This document shows, piece after piece, positions 10,993-26,672 of a stretch of DNA of 64,000 nucleotides. The number at the start of each line of letters is the position of its first letter. Position 1 is the first letter of the stretch. The notes under the pieces were generated by a model that saw only the letters and a list, made by a program, of their open reading frames with translations, ran no database searches and was not told the origin of the DNA. The position numbers were made by a program, and so were the translations under genes. This DNA is from Chalara sp. BL73 (taxonomy: Eukaryota; Ascomycota; Leotiomycetes; Helotiales): positions 2,730,501 to 2,794,500 of the forward strand of contig CAKJVC010000010.1 in assembly GCA_918026815.1 (NCBI GenBank). Reading direction: 5' to 3'.

Positions 10993-11538
10993 AAGTTACG
11001 CGAGCGGCACTTGATCAGGTTGTCGTTGAAGATGGAGAGTCGTAGATGTGCCGGGAGAACGACTGCAATTCATGGGAGTTTGATGTGGATGCTGGTGCTA
11101 CGGCTAGGAGCTGGTATATATAAGCTGCCCAGAGGGTTGTGTATGGATTCTTAACAAAGCTGGAGAAATTTGATATACGAAAATAAGGCATAGGATGGAG
11201 TTCTGGTACCTTTCAAGAAGACCAAGGAGAGATATTCAATACGGATTGCCTGCATAAGATAACTAATGCAGGTATTGCCTTTAACACTATGAGCTGAAAC
11301 CTCTGAGCGACATGAACTGATGATGCATACACTCGAAAGGAACCGATGAAAATCAATGCAAGTCCCAAGAGAGACAATCAGGCGCCTACAAGTCTCTAAT
11401 GCGGAATGAGCCAAGTCTGAGATCCGTCAACCCGAACCCATGCGCAACTTCTTCCGCGACTCCAATTCAAAGTCCGCTTTCCCGTCCTCGTGGTCCATGC
11501 AAGATAGTAGGAAACTATGGTTACAATCATCAGCGGGT
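10993..11538. other. intergenic between convergent regulator and CDC48
   Basis: Downstream regions of two convergent genes. No coding frame resembles a known protein. Terminators and 3' UTRs are expected here but no clear motif stands out. Confidence 0.5.
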
Positions 11539-14272
<2,734 letters not shown>

Positions 14273-14507
14273 GTTTGATGGCGTATCCTGTTGGACAGAT
14301 ATGGGGATGAACGGCGTATTAAGGTAAGGTTGTGGTCGCGGTTTTCTCTGAAATGAGGGTTGTTTGCAAAACAATGAAAGTTGCTTTGTAGTTGAAAATC
14401 GGTTGTCAAGAGAAGGTCCTCGACGTAAAAGAAAAGGTGGTTTTATGTTTTGGAGGATGAGAGCTCTAGGTGTTTGAATGGGGATGTATAAAATGACGGC
14501 GTAACTG

Positions 14508-14530
14508 TAGCTAAGCGGTTCGCTTAGCTA
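14508..14530. repeat. perfect 10-bp inverted repeat upstream of CDC48
   Basis: TAGCTAAGCG, a 3-bp spacer (GTT), then CGCTTAGCTA. The arms are exactly complementary. It is about 236 bp upstream of the CDC48 ATG, within the likely promoter or 5' UTR. It could be a dimeric transcription-factor site or an RNA hairpin. Confidence 0.6.
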
Positions 14531-17500
14531 TCGAAGCCTGGTGAATCGCGAAGAACTGCTTAGGAAGAAGGCAACCACGGCCGCGAATCCTGGACGAGGC
14601 TGAGAATCACGAGATCTCTCACCAAAGAAAAAGATAGCAAATTGAAATCTTTGAGTGGTGGTCAAAATCGCCAGAGCATAGACATTTGGATGAAGATGAC
14701 TATTTTTGGTCTACTAATCGTACGCCGCGAGTGGCAAATCCTTACTCATCGTTCTGATTCAGGTACAGGGTAATTGAGCTTGGTAAATAAATGAATTACG
14801 GAACGGCTCCAACTTAAGCATCTACAACTTAAACAGCAGTATGTGTGGCTTCTTGTTTGCTTCTATTCACATGCCTGATTAAAGGTCGCATGGAGTAAGA
14901 AAATCCGATATACCCAATTCATATCCTTGGAATCTAACAATCCAAAGCTTGGATGGGGACGTAGTTGAACAACATTGTATAAAAATGCAATCTTTTGTAA
15001 TGTATCCTAAACGTATCCAACGCTTTTCAGACCCTTATGTGTACTGGCCTGTACCTATCTCTGAATCTTATGCCCAAGTTGCTGAGGCTAGTCCGAGGCA
15101 ATTACCCAGTGAGCTTGGCGAGTCCATAGTATCTCATATGCTACCGCTCACCGTGACAACTCAACCAGCCAACCTCTTCTAGCTGGAAACCTCTAGACTG
15201 TTCTAGTGGCCATATAGCCGCTTCCATACATGATCGCCGCCCTGGTGAATCACCCGAGCACCATTCAGAAAACGCCGAAACTCCAATTCATGGATGGAAA
15301 CCTAAGTCTAAGTGGCAAACTGCCTTGCCGCCATGGCTTCATGCTTGCTTAATGGCCAGGTTCCCAGCTTTTGTCTGAACCCAATCCCCAAAAGCATAGT
15401 CTGTTGTCTTGCTGGCAGCCTTGTTGGCAGGTAGTCAAGCATGCCTCGGACATCCGGAACTTGTTGAATTTGGGCCTCCGTCACGTCTTGGCTCATGAAA
15501 GTCATGCTTCGAGACGCTGCCCCAACTGCAATCTGCTCATGGCGATGGAAAAGCGGGATCCAAGACTCGTTCATCCAAGATGTGATATGGTGATGACCAT
15601 GATGGAGGTGGTTTCGAAGCGTATGGTTGTGTGACGAGCTATCAACAGAACTATGTTGTTGTTAGCGAAAGAGTTGTAGGTTGCAGGCTGTGATTTAAGC
15701 TTACTTTGTAGAGGAAACAGAGCTTTGGGAACCGCTCCTGGCCAATCTGGAGGTAGTAACCGACATACTGTAGCCGCTGATGTGCAGAAGCGCTAGCGCG
15801 CTTCCCAAAGGTACTTGTATGTGATTTATTGATGTATTATAATCTTGCTCTTCAAAGCTTGAAATAAAAAAGCTCCAAGAACTGCGAGGTCGTAGAAGAT
15901 AAAGTGTGGAAACAAGACTTGCCGTTCAACTCCAGCGGAGCTCTTCCACACAATCCACAATCCAACCATGGCGGGCAATAGCTACTGATATACCTGTGGA
16001 AGATGTCGAGATTGGGGGCAGTTCTCACTGGAGGAGGTGCGCCAGTTCCAACACAGCCCCGGTCAATTGTTGGTCGACCTTTGACCAGTGTGACCCTACA
16101 AGGACAAAAAAAATGGGGATGTTTTTGTGATAACAATTGCTTTTTGAGAATGAAGCTGTTCTCGTTTCATTCATATCCCACCTCCATAACAAAATGTTTG
16201 TTCAAGTGGTAGAGTTTGCGAGATGCAGACTTTGAAGGGAGGATTCGTTCCAAGTTTGCAACATCCAGGTTGCCGAGGAATTTTCAGAATGGGAAGCTTT
16301 CGCTTCGGAGAGACTCTCCGCAACCTTGTACAACAACAAAATTTCACTTCCATAAATTTAGAAATACTTAGAATCCAAAGATATGGTCGTAAGCCACAGG
16401 AATCATGGCGAAGAGCACGGAAATTAAGCTTCTTATGCTGATATCTCCGTGGGTAGAACCCACCAACCGGGGAGAGCTTGATGGAAATTGGGGGCCGTTT
16501 TGCTTGGGAAGAAAGAAGAGCGAAATTTCAAAGAAATGCCAGTAGAAATCATAGCAGAACTCTATTGTGCTTCAATTTCAGTGGCATATACTTCTTCTAT
16601 TCTTTAGTACAGACTTTCTTCGTCTTGACTAAATCGGACGGAGAGGCTGAATTCTGGTAATTCAACTCTGATATCTCGCTAACCAAGGGGTTACCACTCT
16701 ATTCAACCCCGTCGGGTCGAACTTTCAAGAGGAGAGGGGAATCGGAACAATGCTTGTTTAGGGCAAGATATGCAAGGAAGAGGAAGAGGCTTTTGAATGC
16801 TGGTAGGTGCATTGCTGACTTGGCCACCTGCTCCCAGCCTACATTTTGAGACCAAATTCACGGAAGTCTTTCCACCTAAGACGAATCTAATCCACTTTGC
16901 CCTTTACAGAAGTATCCACACACCTGAAGGAGTAACCAAAACTATATAGATAGGTTCAAATAGACAGAAGAGGAAGCACCTGCAAATGACAGCCGACGTT
17001 TTTGTCGAGGTATATCATTGTATGCCCGGAGAGGCTTGTAACACTAGTGTCATATTTGGAGGAGGCGCATGGAGAAGCTGAAAAGTTCTGAAGATCTTCA
17101 ACTTGATAGATCAGAGCTTGATCAAAATATTGAGAGGCACAGACAAGACTAGCAGGACACTAATAATAGAAACCGAGAAGCACATTGTTCACTTCCAAAT
17201 TGAATGGCGATCAAGTAACTGCAGTACTCCAAACAGCTTCATACACTTCCAAAACTCCGGACCAACATGCTGACTGACGCGAATCCTTTGCACCAGTTAA
17301 CCAGGTAGGCGGAGTTCAGATTGGCAGGTCACGAACGCCGTCTTGTGGCACAGTTCTCGGACCTGTCGCCAATCAAGTCGGTGGAGCTATGTGTGAGCCA
17401 TTCGTGGAAAAGAGGGGTTTGATGCGGAGGGCGCTCGCCCTCTCACTTGCGACATGCAACAAAAAAATTGGAAAGCGAGTTTTCTGCTATTCCTGATGAT

Positions 17501-17717
17501 TTGGTTGGTGCTTTATGTCACAGGGGTCCTGGAAATACCGTGACTGGATATGCTTAATCAGCAGCATGAACAATGACATTGATGTTACACAAAACATTTC
17601 TCTATTTCTCGCATCCTTCCGAAATAATATCCTGCAGCCAACTTCTGGCGTGGCATGAAACCCTGAAGCCTAATTGTTACAGTTCAATGTTGTGGACCTC
17701 TAATATTGCAAGAAGCT
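14531..17717. other. 3.2-kb stretch without a recognisable gene
   Basis: Only short open frames occur (for example 14949-15182 +, 15308-15574 -, 15852-16136 -). None has a recognisable domain, good splice context or a partner exon. I see no transposase, reverse transcriptase, tRNA or long repeat. The left few hundred bases should be CDC48 promoter. The right end is the 3' flank of the SET/MYND gene. Confidence 0.5.
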
Positions 17718-19962
17718 CTAAAACGATGCTCTCTTGTTCTTGATACCTGCCCATTCCAGGAGATTCTCAAGTTCTATCTCCGCCTTCTTTTGGGCCTTCT
17801 TTGTTTCAGGATCTCCCTCTACCCTTTTGGTTGCTGCATCAAGAAAAGCGTCTCGCAAAACCTTTGCCTCCTGGGCCTGAGTATCATCGAAGTCAATGTC
17901 TGTACACCACTAAACTCTGAAATTTGCCACCTTGGCCTTAAAAATTACTTACCGGAGCCGAATCATTCCCGAAGGCCTTTCTAGAATCCTCCAAATACTT
18001 TTCGTAGAAATGAAGAGAGCAAGATGCAAGCATGCTCTCGATTTCTTGCGGAAGTGTGTTAAGCTTGCTGGGTATTTCCATGCCTGTAGCAGACATACAG
18101 AGAAATGTCCACAAAGTCTCGACTCTCTGAGAAAGAGGCGGGCGCGGTAAAAGAAAGGGTTCGATAAGATACATTATTGTTAGCGCCGTTTTTAATGCCT
18201 GGACAGCATTTCCTCTCCTCGTATATTCTTTCCACAGATGTTGATGCAGAGCCATCATAGGATAGGTAGTGATTCTACAAACATCCCCGAATCAGCAAAT
18301 CTGCTTCCAAGTTCGTTCAAAAACGACTCAGAGTATTTCATGCTTGGGAGTGTTTGGACTTGCAAATTGCAATCCAGTCCGCTGTTCAGCCAGGGTTTGA
18401 ACGAGCATACTTACGAATGTTCAGAAGCTACCTCAATGACTCCTTCTAGCTCCGTGAAGTCAAGGCTCTTGCGCTTTCTCAACTTCCCAATGAGTTTTTG
18501 CGTTCTATCAGGTAAAGATCCTTGAAGACTAGGGGTGCCGACTGCACACTGGCCACAATCACAGTTGATTGACCACCACGACATCAATTCTTCCTTTCGC
18601 TTTTCAGGAGAAAACATCTCGCCCGAATACGTGATAGTAACCTCCTCGCCAACTGCGATATCTTGCACAGCAACAACTCGCATTTGGCGGCCACTAAAAA
18701 GCCAGTGAGCGTTCGCCTTGCACGAATGATTCATCATTGCAGCAAAACTGTCGATAGAATACCCAGCTGAGAACATCGTACAAGCAGTAGGATCCCAGTG
18801 CCTCTTCAGGAATGGCATCATCATATCTAGTCGATTAACCGTCATCTACATAGGTTAGCCAGTTGTCATATTTCTCCAGAAGTCACCCTACCTTGTAGAA
18901 CAGATCCTTTAACTCGCTGTAGGTGTGTGTTAGCATTGAAGTAGTTAGTTTCTCATTGATTGTCTTTGGAATGTAACTATTGCCTTCTTGAAGGCTTTTT
19001 ACATACACCTCACCCATCGCTGTTCCTGTATAGACCCTGACTGCCAACGCAATGCTATGTATCCCCTTAATCAGTTACTGCACCAATATGGGGAGTTTGA
19101 TATTTTCTCCCCGAGATATCATGTTCGGTAAACATACCCTTCGGCCTTTGGCTGCAATCTGGTAGCAACATGCAGCGCTTGCAAGTTATTCCACTCATTC
19201 TCGTCGATTTGGTGATTGAGGCGCAAGAGTACGAGTCGAAGCATTCCACGAAGCTCTCCATCAACCACGATATCCTCCTTTTGGGGTTCATTTTTCTTCA
19301 ACTAAATGAAGTCAGCAGCCTATTCAATTACTTAGTATTGGCACTCCTATGGAATCTCATTTCAAGCCACCAACCTACTTTCATAAAGATTTTACATTCA
19401 TATTTGTGGTGATGCTCCCAGGCCTCGCTCTGGCATATCTGCTTCTGTCAGCTATGCTCCACAACCCGTCGACCCGCAGCAGAGGTCGAACCTGAAGGTC
19501 TTATGAATTATTTATTGTGCAGTTCTAGGGTATGGGACAACACCTGCAAATCCAGACCAGACCTCCAGGAGGACAAGAATAAACGAATTTGCATACCTTG
19601 TTGCAGTAATAGTAGACGTAGCAGCGAGTACACGCGTACTTCTTTTTTTTCTTTGCAGGGTGAGTATGATACAATTTCCCATTACTCTCAAGTACCGTAT
19701 CGAAACAGTTATCGCAAGTCACCCAGGTGCCATGATCGGCTGCATTAACCTATTTCACGTCAGCCGGCGCTGAAGCACGGTTGGATATCTCCAAGCCGAT
19801 GGGGAATCGTGCCACAGTCAGAGTTGGACGATCAATGGCGAAGATCAAGTCGCCGTCCTTAATTGGCTTTCCAATAAACAAGCCTCGTCCCGCATCTGGA
19901 ATCCTAGATTTATCAATCTTCAAGTCAAAATCAGACTGCACCCTCGCAGGAATGACTGCCAT
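17718..19962 (-). CDS. SET and MYND domain protein (SMYD-like methyltransferase)
   Basis: A SMYD-type protein that would use S-adenosylmethionine to methylate lysine in histone or non-histone targets. From ATG 19962 the first exon gives the start of the SET domain (IPDAGRGLFIGKPIKDGDLIFAIDRPTL). After an intron of about 68 bp comes the MYND-type zinc finger (CDNC...CTRCYVYYYCNKVC). Several further exons follow: LRGMLRLVLLRLN; then MFSAGYSIDSFAAMMNHSCKANAHW, with the SET signature NHSCxxN; then VGEEVTITYSGEMFSPEKRKEEL, the post-SET-like CDCGQC cluster, and a helical C-terminal region with LHFYEKYLEDSRKAFG. The stop is 17718-17720 after LEWAGIKNKRASF. About seven introns are required (approximate positions 19750-19680, 19560-19300, 19140-19050, 18900-18850, 18410-18260, 17935-17900). 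All SMYD hallmarks are present. The substrate is unknown. Confidence 0.88.
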
Positions 19963-22900
19963 CTCGGATACCCTTTCGTTGCTGTTTTATCGAATTTGGG
20001 ATACTTTTGCTGGCGCTTTGTGGTTTCCACTGTTTTTTTTTACTTATTCGAAGATGAGAAAGTTAGGCTACTTAGTTTGGCGATGAGGCGGATTTGAACC
20101 AAATTCAAGCCCCGGCGATTCTGAATTCCCCAAGTTTGGCCGGTAGGGAAAACAAGGCAAACGCATATTTTGTGTGCAAACAAATGTATTCAGTCCAGAG
20201 CTTCAATGGCAATCAAATATATTACAGTTCCAGCCAGCATTTCGCCCAGACCAATCGACTCGCAAGAAAGCTTCAAGCCAAAGTCTGTGGTTGATGCCAT
20301 CCCAAATCACATCCAGCACCACTCCCAGGATCTAGTATCCTACTAGTCTTATAGATTCAATGTATCTTCGGCTCTATCAGCCAGCAGTAATAAGCCCTTA
20401 CGTCGAACACTCAATCAATATCAGCTCGAGTGGTCGAAAGCACTACAAGAAAACCTTTCAAAGAATGCATGAAGATGAAGACGGGTCCAATTCCTCATCC
20501 ATATTCAATTTCCACCATCATATGAAGGCAGCTCATACCAGTATGCGTCGTCTCTAGCTCAAGGCTTCGTCACGCTTGTCTGTAGCGCAAACTTCTTTCG
20601 GAGTTTTCTCTTGCGGCCATTTATCTGAAGCCCGCATATACTGCATATGCGCCGATATATGTCACGATTGCTCGGTATGTTAATATCTTTCATCACAAGA
20701 AAGAGGGTGGTGAATTGCAACTTGAAACCAGTAGCGGACCGTTGTTTTTAACATCAGGAACCATCTCAAACTGCCCGTCTGGTTATTGTCCCATTGGAGT
20801 AGCATAGAGTGTTCATAACACTGCCCAGGCGTCATTTAAGGACGCAACCCCCTGTGCCGACTTAACGATAAATACGACTACCATCTAGTCTCGGTCCTCT
20901 TTCAAAGATGTTCCGTGATCGCCGGGTTGACGAGGACCTAGGCGTCCTTCAGTTGAAAGGATTCCCGAAATTGTGGCTTGTCAGGATCCTTCATGTCCTA
21001 ATGTTTGTCCAACTCTGGACTTGTGGGAATGATCTGCCCAATCTCGGGGGGAAGCTTGTTTGGGAAATGACAGCGATGCACTGAATGGCAACATAACCAT
21101 ACTTATCATCTCTTGGTGTTTTTCTTCCTGCTAACAAACGTAGTCGATTTCCCTGTCAATTGCAAGTTGTTAGTTTGAGGCAATTTATGAAAATTCGCAA
21201 AATATTTATTTTTTAATTTCACTTCTTGCTGAAGAGCTTTGCCTTGAGGAGCTTTCTGATGCAGAGCAGCCACAAAGCAAATGGTCTTCCCTCTTGTACT
21301 GTTTATTCCGGGAAGATCAAAAGTTAATTCCATTCAACATTGAAAATTCTGGAGAATCCAGAACACTTTTAGCGCGCATCCTCTTCCTATATACGCCATT
21401 TTTAAGTGGGTACTCAGGGTATAAATACAGATATACTACCCAACCTTGAGGTCAGGCTATAAGCAAGAATGTTAGGCGAACGAGAAAGGACTGCGGGATG
21501 GATAAGACATGAATAAAAAGCCGAAGGTTACTTCTGCTGAGAGGGAAGTGTGCTTCCTTTGTCGGAGGGCATAAGAATCTTCATATGCATCTCAATACAC
21601 TGGAGTTATCCCTTCTTAAAATATTAGCTAAAGTTGGGGTTTAAAGCAGAACTTCTGTTAATTTCAACAAACAACAAGATGGCAACATGTTTTCTATTAC
21701 AAATTTGGCTTATGTAGTATCAAGCTGGGAAATTCATTGATCATTTCTTACAAAAAAAGAGTCATAGTCAGACTGTAGGAAGACGGGTGGATATCTTGGA
21801 GTAGAAAGCATAATATTCCGTAGGTCTCCTACAGTATTAATATAGGCGCAAGCGTGTTCAGCGCTCTTGCACAGACTCCTTTGTACGCTTTAATGTAGAA
21901 ACATCGCCTATTAGCATTCTTTCCTAGGCCTGATCATTTTTGCTTCCACCTAGCCTAGCTAACTGTAAAGACTGCCCTTACCTCTTTTATATTTTTGAGA
22001 AGGTTAAATTCCTCGCTACAATTATGCTCTCAGCTACTTTCCTCAGTTTGTATCTGTCCGAAAATGAGCTGCTTTGGTTCATATCTCCCAGAAATGCTGA
22101 GCATGCCACTCTGTCTGTATCGTCTAAGTCTTTTTTTTTTTCTTAAAAATTTATACTGATAATACTCCTCTAAGCGTACAACATGGAAGTCTGCGAAGGA
22201 TACCTATAAGTACACTTCCTACTAAGGTTATCTCACTTCAACAGAAAGATGTGAGCGCCGCATCTTTGAAAGGAACTCAGTGTTGAACTAGACCAATGAC
22301 TATGAGACAGGACTGTCAATGACATCTTGCCTAGATTCAAATATTTTGAACCATGTACTCCGCTCGTACGCTATTATTATAAATCTTTGCGGAATTCTGG
22401 ACTGTTGGTACACGTTGTGTCAATCAATAACGGTGATAGACAATCCGACAGCATTTAATTCTGGGTATTCTCATTTTATATGTCTAGACATCCTTATATG
22501 ACTTGTGGCATGGTTAGAGACATTCCCAATAAGGTAGAATAATGTCGTATGGCAACAAAATTATGACTGGTAAGGTATACCAGTAGCGGGTATCATCTTG
22601 AGTTGAAACCAATAATCCCACTCGTAAAGACCAATCTTACTCTTATCAACTCTCTGGTTGAAACTACCGTTTCTAGCACAAGGTAACTTTAACATGTCGG
22701 CTTGTGGTGTCCAGTGGATGGTAGCGTTTAATTGATCTTGAAGCCTGATAGAGAGGTAGTTCTCGCTTTTATAGCCTGGTTTCCCTTCGGGGTAGAATGC
22801 TCACCATTTATCTCTGGATATGCCCGGAAACGTTTGGCTCTTAATTTTATAATTGCGCTGTTCAAATCCAAGGACACTCACAAACGGAGGAAAGTAATCT

Positions 22901-24202
22901 CAATAGAGGCACCCTGTAAATACATGGTCTTTCGTGCTTGCTTCCTAGGCTACCAATGTCCTGAAGCCATACCCTTTCTACGTTAAGAGGAGATGTTTAG
23001 AAAAACAATGAAATTTCTACTGATACCATTCTAGTTGGTCTAGCAGCCAGGTTTTGAAGTCAGCCAATGACCTTGGTGCCCTGGGTTCGAGTGTTGACTT
23101 CGGAGTCGGTAGCTTTAGACAGTACATGCTTAAAGCTGAAGTATCTTTCACGGTTTGGATAGAAACGAAGCTGGGACAGGCAACAATCACGCGGTTGACA
23201 GCATTGAACTCCTAGGCCACAAATTTCTTGTGGCCCTTTACCCTTCACCAAGGTCTTGACACTTGACTTGTAGATTAATCTCGGTTCTAATTATAGGAAA
23301 ATGCTTGTTGATCCTTGTGGTTGGATTCTCCATCAGGATACATCTCCTTCGTCATATCTCTGATTAGCATAGAACTTGAGTTACGTCTCGCATAGAATCC
23401 GGAGGTCTTATCTTTATGCTTTTCTATTTTTCTTTAAATACAGGGCCATTCCACGAAGATTTCAATAACTAAATCCATTCAGTTCAGCACAAAGCGCACT
23501 TTTCATGTATTTTATTCACCTGCCAACATAACCTATCTTACGTCGCCATCACTCAAAATATAAATGTGCCTCCCCATTCTTTCACGTAGAATCAGGATCA
23601 AAAAATCCTGGAGGAGACCAAATAAGGTCCAGCCTACTGAAAGCTTTTAGAAGCGATCCTCAATTTCTCTGAGCGTTTTGCTCGTCGCCACAGAGGTGTT
23701 TTAGGTGTTGGCCATCACTTCGACCACGATATTTTGATTTCTATATGCTGAATATCTAGTTTCCTTTCTTCAATATGATAACAAACCATTACCCGACAAC
23801 AATTCTTCAATAACAGCAGTCATTTCTCGGAGTTCAATATCCCGCCTTATACTTTGTGGAGCTTATATCACCTAAGCCTACAGCCTACAGCATGTTGGTT
23901 GCGGCCTGCAAATTTTCGATTCAAGATGCGAACCACGAGTCGAGTATCTGTTCCACGCTTTGAGATGTAATCGATGCTGGTCAGGCACATCTTCCCGCCA
24001 CGTGTCTCTCCTACTGCGGGGTTTAAGATGTAATCTATAAATGAGGCAGTAGGTGATCTTATATATAGTTTTCTGCCCAATAAAAGAACTAAGGACAACT
24101 CTAGATTTAACGCTTACAAACTTTCAGACAGGGAAAGCAGGCTCAGCTCATAATTCTTGTGAGTAATTTTCTATCGTTAATTCTTATAAATATCCTTCTA
24201 CT
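19963..24202. other. 4.2-kb AT-rich gene desert
   Basis: AT-rich DNA with many stops in all frames and no open frame over about 90 codons. I can recognise no transposon protein, tRNA or CRISPR-like array. Such stretches in filamentous ascomycetes are often old transposable-element DNA degraded by repeat-induced point mutation, but I cannot identify an element here. The first few hundred bases are the promoter of the SET/MYND gene. Confidence 0.5.
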
Positions 24203-24449
24203 AATCTATAGAAACCAGGGATTCAGAGAATGAACTTGAAAAAAACGAGATAAGGAATACTTACACGTATTTTGCTACAAGAGGCTTCGCAGTAAGGGAC
24301 CTTGTGCTTAAGTTACACTCCATTTCAAGATCCCCCAGCGAAACCCATGGCCAAAACTCAGCTGAGCCTGTTATGGCTATGCTCGCAATCAACAGCAATA
24401 CAGTACCTAATAACAGCACGCCAATAACCCACGATCTCAAACTCTCCAT
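24203..24449 (-). CDS. possible small membrane protein (hypothetical)
   Basis: An ATG at 24449 opens a 62-codon frame beginning MESLRSWVIGVLLLGTVLLL. It has one strong hydrophobic segment (residues about 7-27) that would act as a signal peptide or membrane anchor, then FWPWVSLGDLEMECNLS. A GTAAGT donor lies at the end of the frame and a CTATAG acceptor about 55 bp further on. Splicing would add only a few codons before a stop. I recognise no family. It may be real but short, the 5' exon of a longer gene, or a chance frame at the border of a skewed region. Confidence 0.3.
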
Positions 24450-25250
24450 ACCACTTCCTCCTTAACCCCAACAGCCTCCCTCCGCATCTCATCTCAGAAC
24501 GGGAAAAATGATCAATACACTCACCGCGCCAACGTAGTACCCATGCGCTGTCCTCGCACTACGTTCTGCACCACAACATCCACAGCCCATCACCAGCTCC
24601 ACATCCAAACAGAGCCAAATCCCTTACCCATCGTACCCAACCTAAAAAATCCAATACAGAGAAGAAGAAAACGCCCCAGAACACCCAACCCGCAACCCAG
24701 CTCTCTCAAGCAGCCCCAAACAAACCCCGTACCCCCAACCAGAACGGCAAAAACCCCAACAATCTACCAAAGGCGCAAACCGATTTGGCTCCAAAAGCGA
24801 GGGTTATCGTTACACCACGCACATTGCCTGGCGCCCGGTCGCAATCACAAGGGTCTCGCTTCCCGCGCCCAATCAGGACAGTTACACGACGTGTGCGGGT
24901 CTACAATTGGGCCCAGACGCTGATGGGGCGCGTGTTCCCCGATTACTTACCGGAAATGGGGGTTCAAGACGGAGAGACGCGGGTACGGGGCGATTTTGTT
25001 TGGAAGCGAAAAAAAGGACGGGGAAGGACAATCGCCCCGGCGGTGAAATGAAAGAAAGAAAAAAAAAAAAAGGGAGGTATGCCGAAGAAGGAAATACCTG
25101 CTGCGCGGGACAATGTCATGCATGGCGTTGGGACTGACGAGGGAGGAAGGGAGTAAGGATGCGCGGGATGGAGCGAAGGGAATACCCTGGAAGGAAGAGG
25201 GATGGTGCTGTGCAGGGGTGGAAACGAAGGGGATGATAATCTTCCTTTTA
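24450..25250. other. strand-asymmetric CA/GA-rich region
   Basis: The plus strand is C/A-rich and very poor in G and T from about 24540 to 24790. It then switches to purine-rich (G/A) from about 24990 to 25240, including an A12 run near 25065. This differs sharply from the AT-rich DNA on the left. Long frames here follow from the composition rather than from any protein similarity. It may be a promoter region. Confidence 0.45.
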
Positions 25251-25657
25251 GGAAGTGTACGCGCTGCTGATGTCGAGCTTGGTGGTTTTCGTTGGGGATT
25301 TTCACTCCGGGCTGAGGATTACTTGTTGCATGGATTGCGTGTTTACGAAAATAGAGCTGCCGGGCAGGTGGTGGTTGCAAAATTTAAAGTGCAGGCGGCA
25401 TATAGATGACGGTGGATATATTGATATTCAATTTTGTGTAATGTAGGTGAATCATCAATCTGTTGCCTCCCGGCATCGGTAAATTGATAGGTTTTGATAG
25501 AATGAATTTCCTCACTGCCATCCAGTGTATAATTTCGGGATCCCAAGGGTATACCAACGCCTCCTCAGAAATGAAACTCCCATCCTCGTTTCCGTTGTAC
25601 CAAACGCCTGTAAATGAATCGGTATCCACTGAAGGACCTGCATCCCAAAAAAGGAAT

Positions 25658-26032
25658 TTAGTACCTTGCTTCCCTTCTCCTAGAGTACTCTGTTTGGTCA
25701 TCTTGATAAGCAATCGAATGCCTCCAATCATACTTCTCATCGTGATAAGCAGGCCGTGGAGACTCGTATCTCTCATAGCGGTGATGGTCTTTTGGAGTCT
25801 CATCTCTCCTATAACTCCTGGGCTCCTCTTCCATAAACACCCTACGACCTTCATCTTTGACCTGCTTAGCCTTTTTCACGGGGTCCTCCGTGAGCCGTCG
25901 GTGACGATATGATTTCTCCCAGTCCTCCTTTTCGCCGTAAATGACGCCCTTTGGCCAGAACTTGTGGGCGGCAATGACGAGCCCAACTATGGACACGGCA
26001 TGCAGAACTGTGCTTTTATCGGGAGAAACCAT
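25658..26032 (-). CDS. small single-pass protein with charged tail (hypothetical)
   Basis: Reading from ATG 26032 gives 124 residues. A short N-terminal part with one hydrophobic segment (VLHAVSIVGLVIAAHKFW, residues about 9-26) is followed by a strongly charged, Arg/Glu/Tyr-rich tail (EDWEKSYRHRRLTEDP, RRDETPKDHHRYERYE). The frame is open further upstream (to 26257), but the internal ATG gives a sensible anchor at the N-terminus. Similar short 'TM plus RRYE-rich tail' proteins occur as unnamed proteins in many filamentous ascomycetes. I know of no function. A second overlapping reverse frame (25384-25854) is also open and contains a Trp/Asp-rich stretch; I cannot tell whether it is coding. 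Confidence 0.5.
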   Translation of the reverse strand: MVSPDKSTVLHAVSIVGLVIAAHKFWPKGVIYGEKEDWEKSYRHRRLTEDPVKKAKQVKDEGRRVFMEEEPRSYRRDETPKDHHRYERYESPRPAYHDEKYDWRHSIAYQDDQTEYSRRREARY

Positions 26033-26672
26033 GATGACAACTATAACCAGAAGGTTGATTATATTTGGGATAATTAGAAAAGTTGCTTGGTTGAGGCTGT
26101 GTCTGTTGTGATTATCGAGCGGCGATGAACCTCGACTTGTGTGGGGTTTCTCCCGAAAAGATCGATATAATTGCCAGGTCAAACTCTTATATTTGTTAAG
26201 AATGCCTTGAGATTTTGGATGGCAGTGACAATCGTGCTTATAAGGCGATGTAGTCACACAGGATCATGGAGGAAGAGGCGCCAAGACTGCGCCATTACAT
26301 CCCTCGTGCTCGGTGAGCAACCCACGGTCCAATGGCAAAATTTTTTCGAGAGCATGACAATATTCCTATGATTTGAGATCAAGCCCGCCAGGTAATGAAG
26401 GAACATCTATTATTATTGGTTGTTGTGAAGTCCGAGGCCGGAGATACTGGGCGAGTTGGACACACTTCGCTTGTGTGACCGATTTCCAACGCTACGCTCC
26501 AGATGATTAATGTATAAAATCGCAGAACAATCCAACCGATGTCATGAGTTCGGTTGAAAACAGCTTGAAGTTGATCTGATGGAGAATATTCGGATAAATA
26601 TTGTGAGATGGTAGAGAACAAAGTGGCAACGACGCAACTGGAATGCTCTCCTCTGTATTAAAGTCGCCGTCG
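26033..26672. other. intergenic, no gene seen
   Basis: Probable promoter of the small membrane protein on the left, followed by DNA without supported coding frames. Confidence 0.45.

Noticed and set aside
24543..24923. A 126-codon plus-strand frame rich in Pro, Thr and Arg
   Set aside because: It follows from the C/A-rich composition; no domain, no splice partners, and the overlapping frames are equally open.
25384..25854. A 156-codon reverse frame overlapping the small membrane protein
   Set aside because: It may be partly coding in its tail, but the first half shadows the charged tail of the other frame and no family fits. It is mentioned only in the entry for the small protein.
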